Below the pieces are notes generated by a model. That model had not been told where the DNA came from and ran no database searches. It saw only the letters and a program-made list of their open reading frames with translations. From assembly GCA_029379385.1 (NCBI GenBank), contig CM055618.1, forward strand, positions 20,003,071 through 20,067,070: a stretch of 64,000 nt of DNA, written 5' to 3'. The position numbers and the translations under genes were made by a program. The stretch is from Quillaja saponaria (taxonomy: Eukaryota > Streptophyta > Magnoliopsida > Fabales > Quillajaceae). Of this stretch, positions 26,179 through 39,007 are shown piece after piece; the first letter of the stretch is position 1; every line of letters begins with the position of its first letter.

Positions 26179-29093
26179 ATGGCCACTGGGCTTCAAAACC
26201 ACAAGGGTGTACCAGAGAACCTCAAGAAACAACTTTCTTTAGCTGTGAGAAGCATCCAGTGGGGCTATGCAATCTTCTGGTCAGTTTCAGCTTCACAACC
26301 AGGGTAATGAGGGTTTTATACCAGCTGTATTTGGTGTTTGTCTTTTTTCATTCTCAAACTACTTTCTTGTATTTAAGTTTCCACTAATTTGTTTCATTTT
26401 TGTATTATTTCTCATAATGTGGGTATATTCTAGTTGAACAGACTTCTAACTTTTAGTCAAGTAAGATAAGATTCATGTCCACCTTCATGGGACTCATCTC
26501 TAGCTTCTGCAAACTGCAGTTTCCTCCACCTTTAAGAAGCAATTCCTATATCTTGAACTTGAATTCATTCTCACAGTTCAGGACTATTCTTCTCGTGAAT
26601 TATACAGGTTCTTAAAGTGGGGCGATGGCTATTACAATGGTGACATTAAAACTAGGAAAACAATTCAAGAGGTAGAGCTGAATACTGACCAAATAGGTTT
26701 GCATAGGAGTGAGCAGCTTAAAGAACTATACAAGTCCCTCTCGGCTGGTGAAACCAACCCACAAGCCAGAAGGCCTTCGGCAGCATTATCCCCTGAAGAT
26801 CTCACAGATACAGAATGGTATTACTTGGTTTGCATGTCATTTGTATTCAAAATCGGCCAAGGGTAATTTTTCCCTCCTTGTTTCTTAAATTGAAGTTTCA
26901 AATAATCCGACATGCCACCAGCTGAAAGCAATTCTGCTATGCGGTGGTTTAAAAAAATTGAAGTTTCAGTCTATATGTTCTTGAGTCTTTACTGTCCTTG
27001 ACTCTGGCTTAAATTTTACTAGGTTGCCAGGAAGAACTTTGGCAAATGGTAAACCTATTTGGCTCTGCAATGCACATGTTGCCGATACCAAAAATTTTAG
27101 CCGTTCTCTGCTGGCAAAGGTAGGTTGCAGTTGTGGTTCAATTATCTTTTTTTCCTTTAGTCTAACTAATATGTCATATTGTCATGTGCTTGGAGTACCT
27201 AGCATGCTCAAAATGACATAACACTGAAATATGCTTTTTCTGTTTTGTTTTTGTTCCATAACCAAACTTGGCAACAATTGTCTCCTCTCAGAGTGCATCC
27301 ATGAAGGTACTAAAATGATTTTTCTTTGCACCTAAAATTGCTCTATAAACATGCTCTCATTTTCTTCTCTTTCAACTTTCAGACAGTGGTATGCTTTCCA
27401 CTTTTGGGAGGTGTTATTGAGCTTGGAGTGACTGATCTGGTAATTAACTTATTCCCTTAATATAATTGTTTAGGAGATTTTCCTTTTTCTTTTCTTTTTT
27501 GTCAGACATTTTCTCACTAATGTAAGTCATGATGCACGAATTCTAATTCATTTTCTGAAGGTTCTGGAAGATGCCAGTCTCATTCAATACATCAAAACCT
27601 CTTTCTGTAATGATTTGAACCCTGAAGTTATCAAGATGTCCAGAGTTACATTGAACACAGGAAATGAGAAAGAAGTAGATTATGGAGCATTCAATTATGA
27701 TGCCTTTGAGACTAATACAATTGCAGAAGTAGGATATGAAGACAATCAACCAGAAGATGACTCATACATGGATGAAGGGAAAAATGGAGGTCCTTCTCAA
27801 GTCCAAAGCTGGCAAATTATGGATGATGAGTTAAGTAACTGCATCCATAATTCCATCAATTCTAGTGACTGTATATCTCAGACTTTTGGTGATCCTGAAA
27901 ATTTTGCCTCTATTCCCAAGGATAAAAAAGATGTTTGTCTGCAAGACCTTCAAGAAAGCAACCACAAAAAACTGGCATCATGTGATCTTCAAAGTGATTA
28001 TTTGCATTATCAGAGTGTTCTCTCTACTCTTCTAAAGAGTCCCCATCAATTAATTCTGGGTCCACATTTTCAAAATTGTCATCAGGAATCCAGCTTTATC
28101 AGTTGGAGGAGAGGAGTATTACTGAGTTGTCAAAAGCCTAGAGGAGGAACATCACAAAAAGTATTGAAGAAGGTTCTGTTTCAAGATCCTCAAAGGTTCA
28201 TGGGTTGCTTGCAAAAGGGTCAAGAAGAAAGCGACTGTAAAGATGGAATGCGACAAGAAGCTGATGAAACTGGCATGAACCATGTGTTGTCAGAAAGGAA
28301 GAGAAGGGAAAAACTAAGTAGAAACTTTTCAATTCTCAAATCAATAGTCCCATCAATTAGTAAGGTAATAGAAACTGTATTTTTTATATATTTTTAAACA
28401 TGGTTCTCTTGAAAACCCATTGCTAGCTCAAATTAATCATTAGCATCATCTATGCAGGAGGACAAAGTATCAATTCTAGATGATTCAATAGAATACCTGA
28501 AAGAACTTGAGAAAAGGGTCAAAGAATTGGAAGATCGAAAGCAGCCAATAGATGTAGAGACGAGAACAAAACAGACACCTAAAGATACAGCAGAGAGGAC
28601 TTCTAATAATTATTGTAAAAGCACAGTAAATAAGGGCAAGAAGTCACTGAAAAACAAGAGGAAGGCTTCAGATATTGATGAAACAGGGTTTGAGAACGAC
28701 TATGTTGTACCAAAAGATGGTTCTATGAATAATGTTAGGATCAGCGTGAATGACAATGAAGTTCAGGTTGAATTGGTATGTCCTTGGAGAGAAGGAGTGC
28801 TGCTAGAGATTGTGGAGTCATTAAGCAGTCTCCATTTAGATTCCCATTCATTTCAGTCATCCACATTTGATGGGGTTCTTTCTCTGAACATTAAATCCAA
28901 GGTATGAACTCAGAAATCATAATCACAGTCGATGTTCCTCATCACTTAGCATGATCAATTCCAAAAGCTTTACTTTTGGAAAACTAATACTTTATCGTAT
29001 TAACCTTTTATCTTTCAGATCGGGGGATCAACTGTTACATCAGCAGTAAAGATTAAACAAGCACTTCAAAATGTTGCTTGGAAGCATTGCTAA
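26179..29093 (+). CDS. bHLH transcription factor, GL3/EGL3 type (subgroup IIIf)
   Basis: Regulator of the MYB-bHLH-WD40 complex; family members control trichome and root-hair fate and flavonoid pigment genes in the nucleus. Eight coding exons (26179-26303, 26608-26862, 27023-27119, 27292-27306, 27383-27439, 27561-28364, 28458-28901, 29019-29093) sum to 1872 bases, 623 residues. The N-terminal ~190 residues are the MYB-interacting region, with family-typical blocks WGDGYYNGDIKTRKTIQ, RRPSAALSPEDLTDTEWYYL and GLPGRTLANGKPIWLCNAH. An acidic middle follows. The bHLH is at about 420-480, with basic H-E-R residues in NHVLSERKRREK. An ACT-like dimerisation domain fills about 540-622 and ends NVAWKHC. 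Helix 1 has SRNF where the family usually has NERF. The gene sits beside kinesin-14 and GMP synthase, as EGL3 does in Arabidopsis (recalled). GL3 and EGL3 cannot be told apart here. Confidence 0.93.
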
Positions 29094-29776
29094 AAGCCGA
29101 AGGGATGTTTTATTAGCACTTGCCACTTTCATTGATAGTGCATTATCATTATTTTCCTTGGTGCTGTATTATGGAATTCCTATATTTGGGCAGAATGTTG
29201 ATTGAGTCAAGTTTATATAATATGAAGTTCTATACCCTTCAGAAACCCAGACCTTATCCAAGATGTAAAAGACAACCTACACATAACTGGTAGGTTTCTG
29301 ACTTTCACTGTACATGATTTCTGATTTTCATATTATCCTGAAATATTTTGAAATCATCAATGAAAACAAATAAAAAACCAAGCACGGGACTTGCCCATAC
29401 TACAGGCTAAATCAAGAAAACTCAATTCAAATAAGTAATGTAATGCACCATGTAATCAACTAGATCTAAAACAAAATTCTGGAAATCGTCATTGTCAAAT
29501 AGAGGAATAAATTATCATCATATTGCTGTCACTTAACTGATTCTTTTCGGGCACAAACCCATTGACGAATAAAGAAATTCTTACCATGTCAAAAATAGGT
29601 TCCTGTGTTTTTATTTTGAATTTCCCGATTTCTATATCACTTACCTTCCTTCAAAGTTCCAACCTTTAGGCAGAGGGAGAGGAAGAATAGATCATATTAG
29701 TAAACAATATTGACCTTCACACCTATACAACCAAAGAGAACGTTTACACGTTCCCTCTAAACAATCAGAAGCAGCA
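29094..29776. other. Convergent 3' region
   Basis: Spacer between the 3' ends of the bHLH (plus) and GMP synthase (minus) genes; it should contain both 3'UTRs. No exon or repeat seen. Confidence 0.5.
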
Positions 29777-32700
29777 CTATTCCCACTCAATTGTTGATGG
29801 AGGCTTTGATGTAATGTCTAGAACCACACGGTTTACACCACGAACATTGTTACAGATCTTTTGTGAAACATCAATAAGGAACTTGTGATCAAAGTAGTAC
29901 CTGGAAATTATGTTTTGGGACAGCAGAAGATAAGTCACTAACATCTACAATTACACTGGTGAAAAATAAGTCTAAACTAGACTAGGTAACAAGAAATTAC
30001 AGCACAAGTTATACAAGCTTTCCCTACAAATTTTGCATGTAGAAGCTCTGAAACTGGAATTTACTTTGAACATGGCTAAAAACCATTCTCAATTGAAAAC
30101 AGGATGCTGCTTATTAGTTATCATTAACCATATCCAGAAGAAAGGCATTCATTTATGAGATACTTTGTGGACTGATAGTATTAATCATACTTTTCTCTTC
30201 TCCACCCTTATCTTTTTTTCTTTTCTTTTTTACAGGATCTTCTCCACCCTTATCTGTCATGTTATACCACAAACAAAAGCAATTCCATGTTTAATGCATC
30301 ATGACATTCTCTTATAAAGTTCAGATGTATTTGCTTGTGAATCAGTCTCGTGGGATTATATCAGAATTCTCGGAAAAGAAGTTTGTGCAATGACTTTCCT
30401 CATTATAAATCATTTCAACAGAGTAAAACCATATACAAAATGCTGTATTTCAGCCAAAGAAACTCTCCAGCAGTGTCACATTACAGACACATGCACACAG
30501 AGAGGAGCAGGAGGGGATGAGCAGCCTCCTTTTCAGTGAGCCAGGTGTATAAATACGTTTACATTATAAAATGTAGCTCAAGCCTTTCATGAGCCAGCTG
30601 TAGAAGCATGTTTTTAGTATAATGACCTAGATCCATAACTATGTAGTTATCCAATATAGACACCCAATTCAATGCTAAAGCAGTTCATTTGGCTTCAATT
30701 GTCTTTAATACCAAAGTTAGCCTTCTAGTGGGTTGCCATTTATAAGAAGGAAAATGAAGTTCTATAGCAATGGCAACACAGCATAGTTAAACATGGCTGC
30801 AGAGGTAGTGTAAAGGAAAGTAAAAGCAACAGCATTAGATATTTATTACAGTTGAGGGCTTACCAGTCTGCTGTCATTCCATCTTCACTTGTGACAGCTC
30901 TCAGAGCAACCACATGGGAATGTGTTCTTTGATCACCCTGAACTCCAACAGTTCTTACTGGCAAGAACACTACAAAAGCTTGCCATATTAAATCATAGAG
31001 CCCAGCATCCTTGATTGACTGAATGAAAATCTCATCAGCCTGAAGGAATAAACTTTTAGAAATTGGTATACATATTTTAGGTAAAACAATTAGTCAACAT
31101 TAAAGGTAAACCAAAATGGTCATGCAACTACTCCAAGCAAAAATCATTGTATACCTGACGAAGGACATCCAAGGCATTGCCTTGAGTGACATCACCTAGT
31201 ACTCGTACCGCAAGGCCAGGCCCGGGAAATGGATGGCGCTTTAGAAAAGCCTCAGGAACATCTAAGATCCTTCCTAGTTGACGAACCTTTACACATGAAA
31301 AGTACAACAATTAGAAACATCAATGTATTTATTGAGGCCCCAGATAAATAAATTAAGATCCTCCCTGGTTGATGAACCTTTATACATGAAACTCATGAAT
31401 AATTAGGAAATCAATGCCTTGATAGTAAGGTAAGTAAGTAGTTCTGAAAGAGAACCTCATCCTTGAATAGTAGTTTAAGTGGTTCGATCAGTTTCAATTT
31501 CATGTCCTTTGGAAGCCCTCCAACGTTGTGATGGCTCTTGATTGTGTGAGAGTGGCTTCTTCCGCTTCCAGGTGGTGGGCAAGATTCAATCACATCTGGG
31601 TACAAGGTCCCTTGAACCAAGTATGCAGGTCTGTTTCCTAATTTATGCTCCAGTTCCCGTGCAAAAGCATCAAAGACACAGATAAACTCTTTCCCAATAA
31701 TTTTTCTTTTCGTCTCAGGATCTGTGACACCTTTTAGCTCACTAAGAAATTTTTCTGATGCATCGATACAAGTAACAGGTAAATGAAGATCTCTTTCAAA
31801 GGTTTCCATCACACGTTCTCTCTCCTTATACCTATATGTAACAAAAACTACAAACCACATTAGGGAAATGCCAAGAGACAACTTACGACACATCATGCAC
31901 ATATGCTTTACCAAAAATGCAAACCATAAATCTTCCACAAAAAAATAAAAAGACAATCTCCCTCTTGTAGGAATCAAGAAAGAAGTAAGATTCTTCACCT
32001 TAGTAATCCATTGTCAACAAATACACAGTGGAGCCTATCTCCAATTGCTTTATGAACAAGAGTAGCAGCAACGGTAGAATCCACACCCCCTGATAATGCA
32101 CATATGACATGTTCTTCAGGCTTCACAGTGCCTTTGATCACTTCTATTTCTTCATCCAACACATTTTCCATGTTCCAGCCTGCTGTTACCCCACAAACAT
32201 CAAAGAGAAAATATCGTAGGGTTTCCATTCCTTCTGGTGTATGTGTTACCTACAACAGACTAAATAATCTTACACAAGGAAAAGAAAATTGATTATCTAC
32301 CTCTTTCATCAAAGAAACACTAGATTAACACTGTGCTATGGAGACTATTAAAAGGCATAAAGTAATTCCTTGTCGACAGTGCATGTTGTACTAATGTTTA
32401 AGGATCAATCACATACAGTTAATCAGACAAAACTATGATTGCCAAGCCTAGTAAGTAAAGACTCACATCATACCTATATATCTTGTTTGACTACACAACT
32501 GAACTTTCACAAATGCTATCTTAATGCAAATAATACGAGTAAAATAATGCATTCCATATTATAAGCACATTATTCTCAACTACATTCTTTTTCTTAGTCA
32601 TTTGAATAAAATTAACGGTTTCTTTGCCTACATATCAATATTATTATCAACAACGGATTAGTAGAGACTAAAATTGACTAATTATTAATATAATAATGTT

Positions 32701-33541
32701 TAATTCTATTGTTAGCATTGATTTTTAATACTATTATAAAGTTATAGAATTCAAGTCCTCACATTGAATCCATCAAGATTCTAAAATATGTTAAGAACTT
32801 TTCTACTAGATTAATGCAGAGGCATATTCGTAATTCCAACTATAAAAATGTATATATCAAGTTAAGAAAGTCAAAATTGATTAAATAAGAAACACTTTTA
32901 CGACCAATTGCATAAACCACAAACCCCTACAGGAAATGTGGAAATCAATGGAAACCCCAAATTTGAAGATACAAAACAAGAGTACACCCAGTTACCTCTG
33001 GGTGATACTGGAGCCCGTAAAACTTCCTTAATGGGTTCTCCACAGCCGCCACCAACCCCTGCTGGCTCCGCGCCACAGCCTGGAATCCATCAGGCAACTT
33101 CGCCACCTCGTCGCCATGGCTCATCCAAACAACTTGTTTGTCCCCCACCTTCTTCGTCCCAAAGAATCCACAAGCCTTCTCCACCTCAATCTCCATCCTA
33201 CCATACTCTTGCTTTTCTCCAATCTTCACTTCTCCGCCAAGCCTCTGCATTATCAACTGGAGCCCATAGCAAATTCCCAGCACGAATACGCCATTGGATT
33301 CAGCCCACTCGACAAACCCGGAAGGGAAACTGGGGGAGTCATGGGTATGAACCGAGTGTGGGCCGCCGGATAGGATGACGACACTTGGATTGAGGTCAGT
33401 TATGGATTTGAGAGGAGAAGTGCCGGAGATGCAGAGAGAGAAGACCGAAAGGCTCCTGATTCGGCGCGTGATAAGATGGGTATACTGAGAACCATAGTCT
33501 AAGATCAGAACAAGGTCTGATTTCACAGCTTTGTCTTCCAT
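29777..33541 (-). CDS. GMP synthase (glutamine-hydrolysing)
   Basis: Converts XMP, ATP and glutamine to GMP, the last step of guanine nucleotide synthesis. Six minus-strand exons (33541-32996, 32249-31999, 31831-31456, 31286-31155, 31039-30864, 29900-29777) total 1605 bases and give 534 residues, normal for the family. The N-terminal class I glutamine amidotransferase has nucleophile Cys91 in GICYGLQ, and His180 and Glu182 in QYHPE. The synthetase half has the ATP-pyrophosphatase P-loop SGGVDS at 235-240, then the conserved [12 protein letters not shown] and [15 protein letters not shown] blocks. The C-terminal dimerisation domain ends [10 protein letters not shown]. All catalytic residues are present and there is no frame break. 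No organelle-targeting extension is visible, so a cytosolic enzyme is expected. Confidence 0.97.
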
Positions 33542-33850
33542 AGCAAATGGGTATTTGTGGTGGCTAGGGTTTATGGCTCTCGCGGTCAGGCAGTTCGGCG
33601 TGTCAAGACGATAAGGGTTTAAGCAAACAAGTTTAGGATTTTATTAAGTTTGGCGGGAATGATGGTTCTTTGTCGTTTGTTGAACTTATTTAATTTATTT
33701 TTTATTTTTGGAAAAATCCGTTTTAAAATTTAGAAAAAATTCTAAAATAATTTTTACTTTTAATTTCAAATGATGCTCAAACTCAGAGAATTAAATAAGA
33801 ATTCAACACATTGGAGTGTGGACACACAGCGTCGACCACCAAGGGAAAAA
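33542..33850. other. GMP synthase upstream region
   Basis: Promoter and 5' leader side of GMP synthase, AT-rich from 33640. No gene seen apart from the Neprosin relic that begins at 33851. Confidence 0.5.
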
Positions 33851-34840
33851 AGTTTCAGCCGCCTTTTCATCTCCAAGTTCTCTTCCTTTGATAATTTGCC
33901 CCACCCTTGAGCTGCATCTGCATGTTCATGATTTGGATTGGGTTAGTTTTAGGTTAAATTTTAATCAAATCAAAATCATCAGTTTGAGTTTTAGAGTAAT
34001 CAACATTGATTCTGATTTGGTTGGTTAATCAATCCAATTCCATTCAATTGGATTGGTTTTCTAATTCGGTTTTAGATCATTTAATTTTTAAGCCCAAATG
34101 AGTTTTTTTTGTTGGCATTCAGAATTAAGATTAATACGGTTTAGTTTGAGTCTTTGGAGAAATAAATTAAGGGTTAAGTTCTCAATAAATTTAGAAATTA
34201 AGAAAAAATTTTGTTTCTTAAGAATAGGAATACATATGAAATCAAATATTCAATAATATTAATAACTATTATTTAAATTAAAATATGTATAAAATTCGAT
34301 TTGATTTTGGCCAATTAATAAAAATTCTCTAATTAGACCATAACTAAATTTTTTCAAAAAAAAAAAATCTAACAAAAACCAACCATAAAAATAACTAAAC
34401 TAACCCAATATTTTGAGGTGGTTTGATTGGTTTAATCAAGTCATGAACATCATTAATATTAAAACTTAATATGTTTACTAAGAACCTAGGAATTCTTATT
34501 GCGAATATGTCATTCATATTTCTGTCTATAAACTATAAAAGTAAAAGGTCAAGAATTTTAGATCTTTGATTTAACTTTTTAAAGAGAACAATTCAGACTC
34601 AATGAAATATATATGATAATATAAGATCTTCAAAATTAAATTTATAATGTTGAGCAATAAATGCTTATCATAGATGGAGAGGTTTTGATTAACAAATAGG
34701 AACTTTGGCTTTTTGAGAGATTCTGATTAACAAAAAAATGGACTTTGGCTTTTATGAGGAATAGGAAGGACATGTCAACAAAAGAAGAATGAAATAAGAT
34801 ACACACTTGTAGGGGTTCAAGCACATATCAACAGAAAATA
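33851..34840 (-). pseudogene. Truncated Neprosin first-exon relic (tandem duplicate)
   Basis: Two blocks match the intact Neprosin gene about 3.4 kb away. 33851-33921 resembles 37277-37350, with shared AGTTTCAG...TTCATCTCCAAGT and TTGCCCCACCCTTGAGC. 34451-34840 resembles its signal-peptide and upstream region at about 37375-37870, with shared TGAGCAATAAATGCTTA and AGATACACACTT. Translated on the minus strand, the first block reads [16 protein letters not shown], as in the intact protein. The later exons are absent, and the copy is interrupted by about 530 bases of unrelated AT-rich DNA (33922-34450). The relic cannot make a protein. Confidence 0.85.
33922..34450. mobile_element. Possible MITE-like insertion in the Neprosin relic
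   Basis: The DNA interrupting the relic starts ATGTTCATGATTTGGATT and ends with the inverted form TCATGAACAT (reverse complement ATGTTCATGACTTGATT), a ten-base exact terminal inverted repeat extended imperfectly. It is about 529 bases, AT-rich and non-coding, with internal inverted GGTTTGATTGG/CCAATCC-type motifs. No clear target-site duplication was found, so the class is open. Confidence 0.5.
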
Positions 34841-35278
34841 AGTTTCCTCATGACTCGTGAGTGTTTATGGGATATTTATTGCTGATGTTAAGAGTATAAT
34901 TATATTTGAGAATTTATATATGCATTGGCAATTTTGCTCTATATATTTTCGAATTAAAACAAAAGTTTGTTAAGTTCACTTTGTTTTTATTCTTCACATA
35001 AAATAATTTTACTCAGGAATGTTTTTTTTTATATATATTTATTTAATGATATTGGATTTACTTATAGAATAGTTTACATGTGGGACCCCCATTGTATTGG
35101 GAATATGATCTATCATAGATTTCATTTTGACAAAGAAAGAAAATATTTGAAATTTTTCTTTAATTTATTTTTCCATTACATTCTATTTTAGATGAGATGT
35201 GATTAGCAACTTTCTGGTAATGTATCAGAAATTACAGCAAGAGAGGCATGAAGTCTTAATTCATGAGTACCCTACCCC
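34841..35278. other. Downstream flank of the Neprosin gene
   Basis: AT-rich spacer between the relic's promoter-like end and the stop codon of the intact Neprosin gene; it contains that gene's 3'UTR. Nothing else recognised. Confidence 0.45.
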
Positions 35279-37434
35279 TTAAAATGTACAATGCCCAGGC
35301 CCCCCAAAATAAATATAACGTCCCCAGTCCCCAAGTTTATCATCTATTACATTGTAACAGTAAGGCTTGTCAGCTTTCTTCTTGATCGAATACTTATCTG
35401 GAGTATAAAATGTATAATCGCGACCAACTACTTCAATCTGTTTAACATAGGCAGACTTCCCAAAACCTTCTTGCGGAAAATGCCCACTTCCCATGGTGGG
35501 GCTAGGTTCTGCTAAAGGGCTGTAAACCTCCCCTCCCCATGAGATAAAAATGGCACCCTGAGCCAAGTTAGGAAGCAAATTCTTTGACCAATACCCAACA
35601 TATTCATCTTGAAATATGAACCACCAATCACCTGTATTTGCATCCTGCCAAGAAATCACCAATGTAAATTGAAAGGACAAGCTCAAAGGAACCAAATTAC
35701 TAAAAACATGCAACAACTTCAGTTAGTAGAATCATTTTAGTGATTTCAGAAAACATCCTTCAGCCTGGTGGTGTGATGAAGTTTATTCATTACTGAGAGT
35801 TACAGGAAACATATCACATGAATTATTGTCATATCAAATACCTGCAAAGAGTGGATAGTGATTCACCTGGTGAAAACTGATTAGAATGTCATACTGAGGA
35901 CCTTGGTAGACAGAAGCTGGTCTTAAGATTTCGCCAAGGACTACCTTAGTGCTAATTTGTACAAATCCTGGACAAAGATGATTGTAGCAACCAGTCTTGT
36001 AGCCATCAACCTGTGATGTTTTAAAGGATACCACAGAGATGACAAATATAATTAAGAACACGTACGTCTTAGCAGGAGACAAAAAGAAAAAAGGAACTTG
36101 TAAGACACTAATTTGTGATACTTGCCAAAAAAATATTAAGCATAAATTAGGAAGGTTGAAACTTACAGTCCAGAAGATATATAATCGGCTGTTGCTTGGA
36201 TACAAAGTTGGATTAACCTGAAGGGTGCAATAGAAATAAAAGAACAGAAACAAATTAAGGAGAAGTTAATGTCATTGTCACTACTGCAAAATTAGTCATG
36301 ATGGTAATTAAGAAACAGAATAGCTTTATATCTAGCTAGAAGTTACTTACCCCCCACCCTGCCTGTATACTGTTAGTTTGCTCTCTAGGACCATTTACAA
36401 GACATATGCTAGCAATGCTAAGTTGATTAGATGTAACACTAGGGTTCCATACATTAATGCGGCCTCTTGCTCCATGCAGTGGGTCATATGTTGGGCTTCT
36501 TGCTTCCAGCTGAGCATACTATATATAGAACAAAAGGAGAAAAAAGAGAAGAAAGATCAGCAGAGCAAATAACAAATACGTTTGAATGCTAACTTGTTCT
36601 TATTGGCACAACTTGATGGTCAAGGTTAACTTACATGATAGCCTCGGAAGTCAACATAGTTATTCCTACGAGTACTGGCACTATAATTTAAACCTAGAGA
36701 TTTTAGATGCTTTGCCATTATTAGATCCTCCTTTGTGGCCCTTTTGATGGGTACTGATCCTTCTGGACACCATATATTTTTTGGGATAAAATTTTGAGAA
36801 GTATCTGTTGGACTTTCATCTGCGACCCCTTTTGGAATGCTCTTAGGTATCATCTAAAGTAATAAAGACAGATTAAAAAGTCTCATAAGATATCATGACA
36901 ACATAATCCCAGAGCATTCCATGTATAGAATCATAGTTTATCATCAAAATGTATAACAAATTAAGTAGAGAGACAGAAATCTATAACCTGAATTGTATGA
37001 TTCTTTAGTAAAGGGTGATCAAAAGCAAGTTGTTTACGGATATCAATACAATCCACAATATCACCAAACTCAGTCTGTTGAACCAGAAAAAGGGAAAATA
37101 TGAAAAATTACTGAGGGGTTTGCAAGGTAACAAGAAACTGATGACGCATTAAAGTAAAAAAATTCACTAAAAGGGGAGCACATCAAACAAAAAGGAAAAG
37201 ATGCTCCATTACCCTTAAATTAGAATCTCATCATGCTAAGCTTACCTGGAAACTCCTAGTTGCAGGTTTATTTATTAGTTTCAGTTGCCTGTTCATCTCC
37301 AAGTCCTCTTCCTTTGACAACTTGCCCCACCCTTGAGCAGCATCTGCACTTGGTCGGAATGCAAATGTTATCAGTAATGAAAATAATATGCTTGCTAAGC
37401 ACATAGGAACTCTTATCACCAATGCACCTTTCAT
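35279..37434 (-). CDS. Secreted Neprosin-domain protein (DUF4409-DUF239)
   Basis: Predicted secreted member of the Neprosin family; the founding member from pitcher-plant fluid is a prolyl endopeptidase with catalytic glutamates. Seven exons (37434-37246, 37074-36988, 36853-36635, 36518-36351, 36217-36167, 36010-35867, 35644-35279) total 1224 bases, 407 residues, with no lesion. A signal peptide occupies about 1-32 ([18 protein letters not shown]). The activation peptide follows ([19 protein letters not shown], then [10 protein letters not shown]). The C-terminal ~230 residues are the Neprosin domain: [64 protein letters not shown] and a terminal GGPGHCTF. The Glu in GGEV is a likely catalytic residue, from family knowledge. 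The physiological substrate in ordinary plants is unknown. A decayed partial copy lies downstream at 33851-34840. Confidence 0.93.
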
Positions 37435-39007
37435 CTTTCCTTCTAGAACTACAAAAGTAAAAGGCAAGAAATTTAGATCTTTCTATCTTTCTGAACAGAG
37501 CAATTCAGAATGTATGAAGTATATAAGAGAAGATAACATCTTCAATATTTGTATGAGATTAGCTTGATTCTGACAAATAGAAAACATCCTATTTGAGCTG
37601 TCTTTTAATTACAATTTTCCTTTTAGGAAAGAAGGTAAATATTGTTATCCAAATTAAATGTAAATTTTATCTGATATTCTTGTTTGTTTTCCTGAGCAAT
37701 AAATGCTTACCATAGTTGGAGAGATTATGATTAACAAAAAGACTAGGCTTTTATTGGTTTCTGGTAAAGTTACATTTGATCTCTGCAACATGAAGAATGG
37801 GTAGGACATGTTAACAAAAGAAAAAGAAAACGAGATACACACTTTTACGGGTGCAGGAATCGTATCAGCCAGAATTCATACAAAACAAGGTCAGGTCCTA
37901 AACCACAAAAAATGTTTGAATGAACCTCGCAGTGCCAAAAAAAACTGCTAGATGAAGGTGATTTTCCCAACTTTGAAGCTATCCGAGATGCCCTTTAAGA
38001 CAATGAATATAATTTTTAAAATTTAAAGATTCCAGAAGTAGTAACTCATTAATTGCATACCACTAAAATCATTGTCAACCAAGAACAAACCCGTTGGGCT
38101 TGGGGCGTTACAGTTACAGCCAAACAAAATCCTACAGTTGCCATTCATAATGACAAGAAGAAAGAACAGAAGCAAAGAGAAAATTTTAAATTCAATTTTA
38201 CTGGACATGGAATTGGGAAATAAGTTTTCACAGCCTAAAGGCTATTTAAGAGAAAATGAAGTCATCCTAATTTTCCCTGAACTTCTCAAGTCATTGTTCA
38301 ATCAGGTAAAACTTCACCAATTTATAACAGCAAAGTACCAAGTTAAAATCTTGTTTTTTTCCCAAACAGATAAAATTTGATAAAAATGGACCAAACAGAT
38401 TCTCATCAAGGAAGAAAATGTTCAAAAGTGAGAGAGAGGTAACTGGAAATTGGAATAGCCTATAATTTGAGGCAAAAGAGGAAAATCACATTCAATATGA
38501 ATCAAAATCCTGCCTTTCCCTGGAAGAACTGAAGCATCTTAGAAAGGAACGACCCATATTAATCTTACAGAATACGAGCTTAGCAGGAAGCAGAGAAACA
38601 GAAAATTTAAATGGAAGATTGAGGGAGGGAGACAGAAAGAGAGCCCAAAAAGGAGAACAAGCTAGAAAGAAAATGAGTTTTTGGTGACTGCCTGAAAATG
38701 GAAAATGAAACGCCGCCGTTTCTTATTTTTGGAATTATGTGTACTTTTGTCGTTTTACTTTCTGGGTTCTAAAACCGTTAATATTAGGGCCAGTACTGCA
38801 TAGAACACAAGCTATATTCATGTCGTTTGATATTCGTGAGAATTTTACCAATACAGAATTACAGTCTTCGTACCGAAAACAGAAACAGAGAAAGTTCAAA
38901 CTCCCTAGTCCTATCCCTCCTGCCTCCAATCCACTCCATAGCTAAAACCCTTCCTTTTCTATCTCTCTCACAGTCCGCACTTACTCCTTCACTCCCTGCA
39001 ATCTCTC
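37435..39007. other. Divergent upstream region of the Neprosin and MurE-like genes
   Basis: Shared 5' flank of the minus-strand Neprosin gene and the plus-strand MurE-like gene. It contains one small minus-strand open frame with a signal-peptide-like start (38208-38023, listed separately) and a pyrimidine-rich leader before 39008. No repeat stands out. Confidence 0.5.
38023..38208 (-). CDS. Possible small secreted peptide (hypothetical)
   Basis: A 61-codon open frame starting MSSKIEFKIFSLLLFFLLVI, a convincing hydrophobic signal sequence, followed by a short segment with three cysteines (NCRILFGCNCNAPSPTG). A good splice donor (AGTG|GTATGC) interrupts it after about 50 codons, so it could instead be the first exon of something longer. 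I do not recognise it. It lies about 600 bases upstream of the Neprosin start on the same strand and might only be part of that gene's leader. Chance is a real possibility. Confidence 0.25.
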   Translation of the reverse strand: MSSKIEFKIFSLLLFFLLVIMNGNCRILFGCNCNAPSPTGLFLVDNDFSGMQLMSYYFWNL

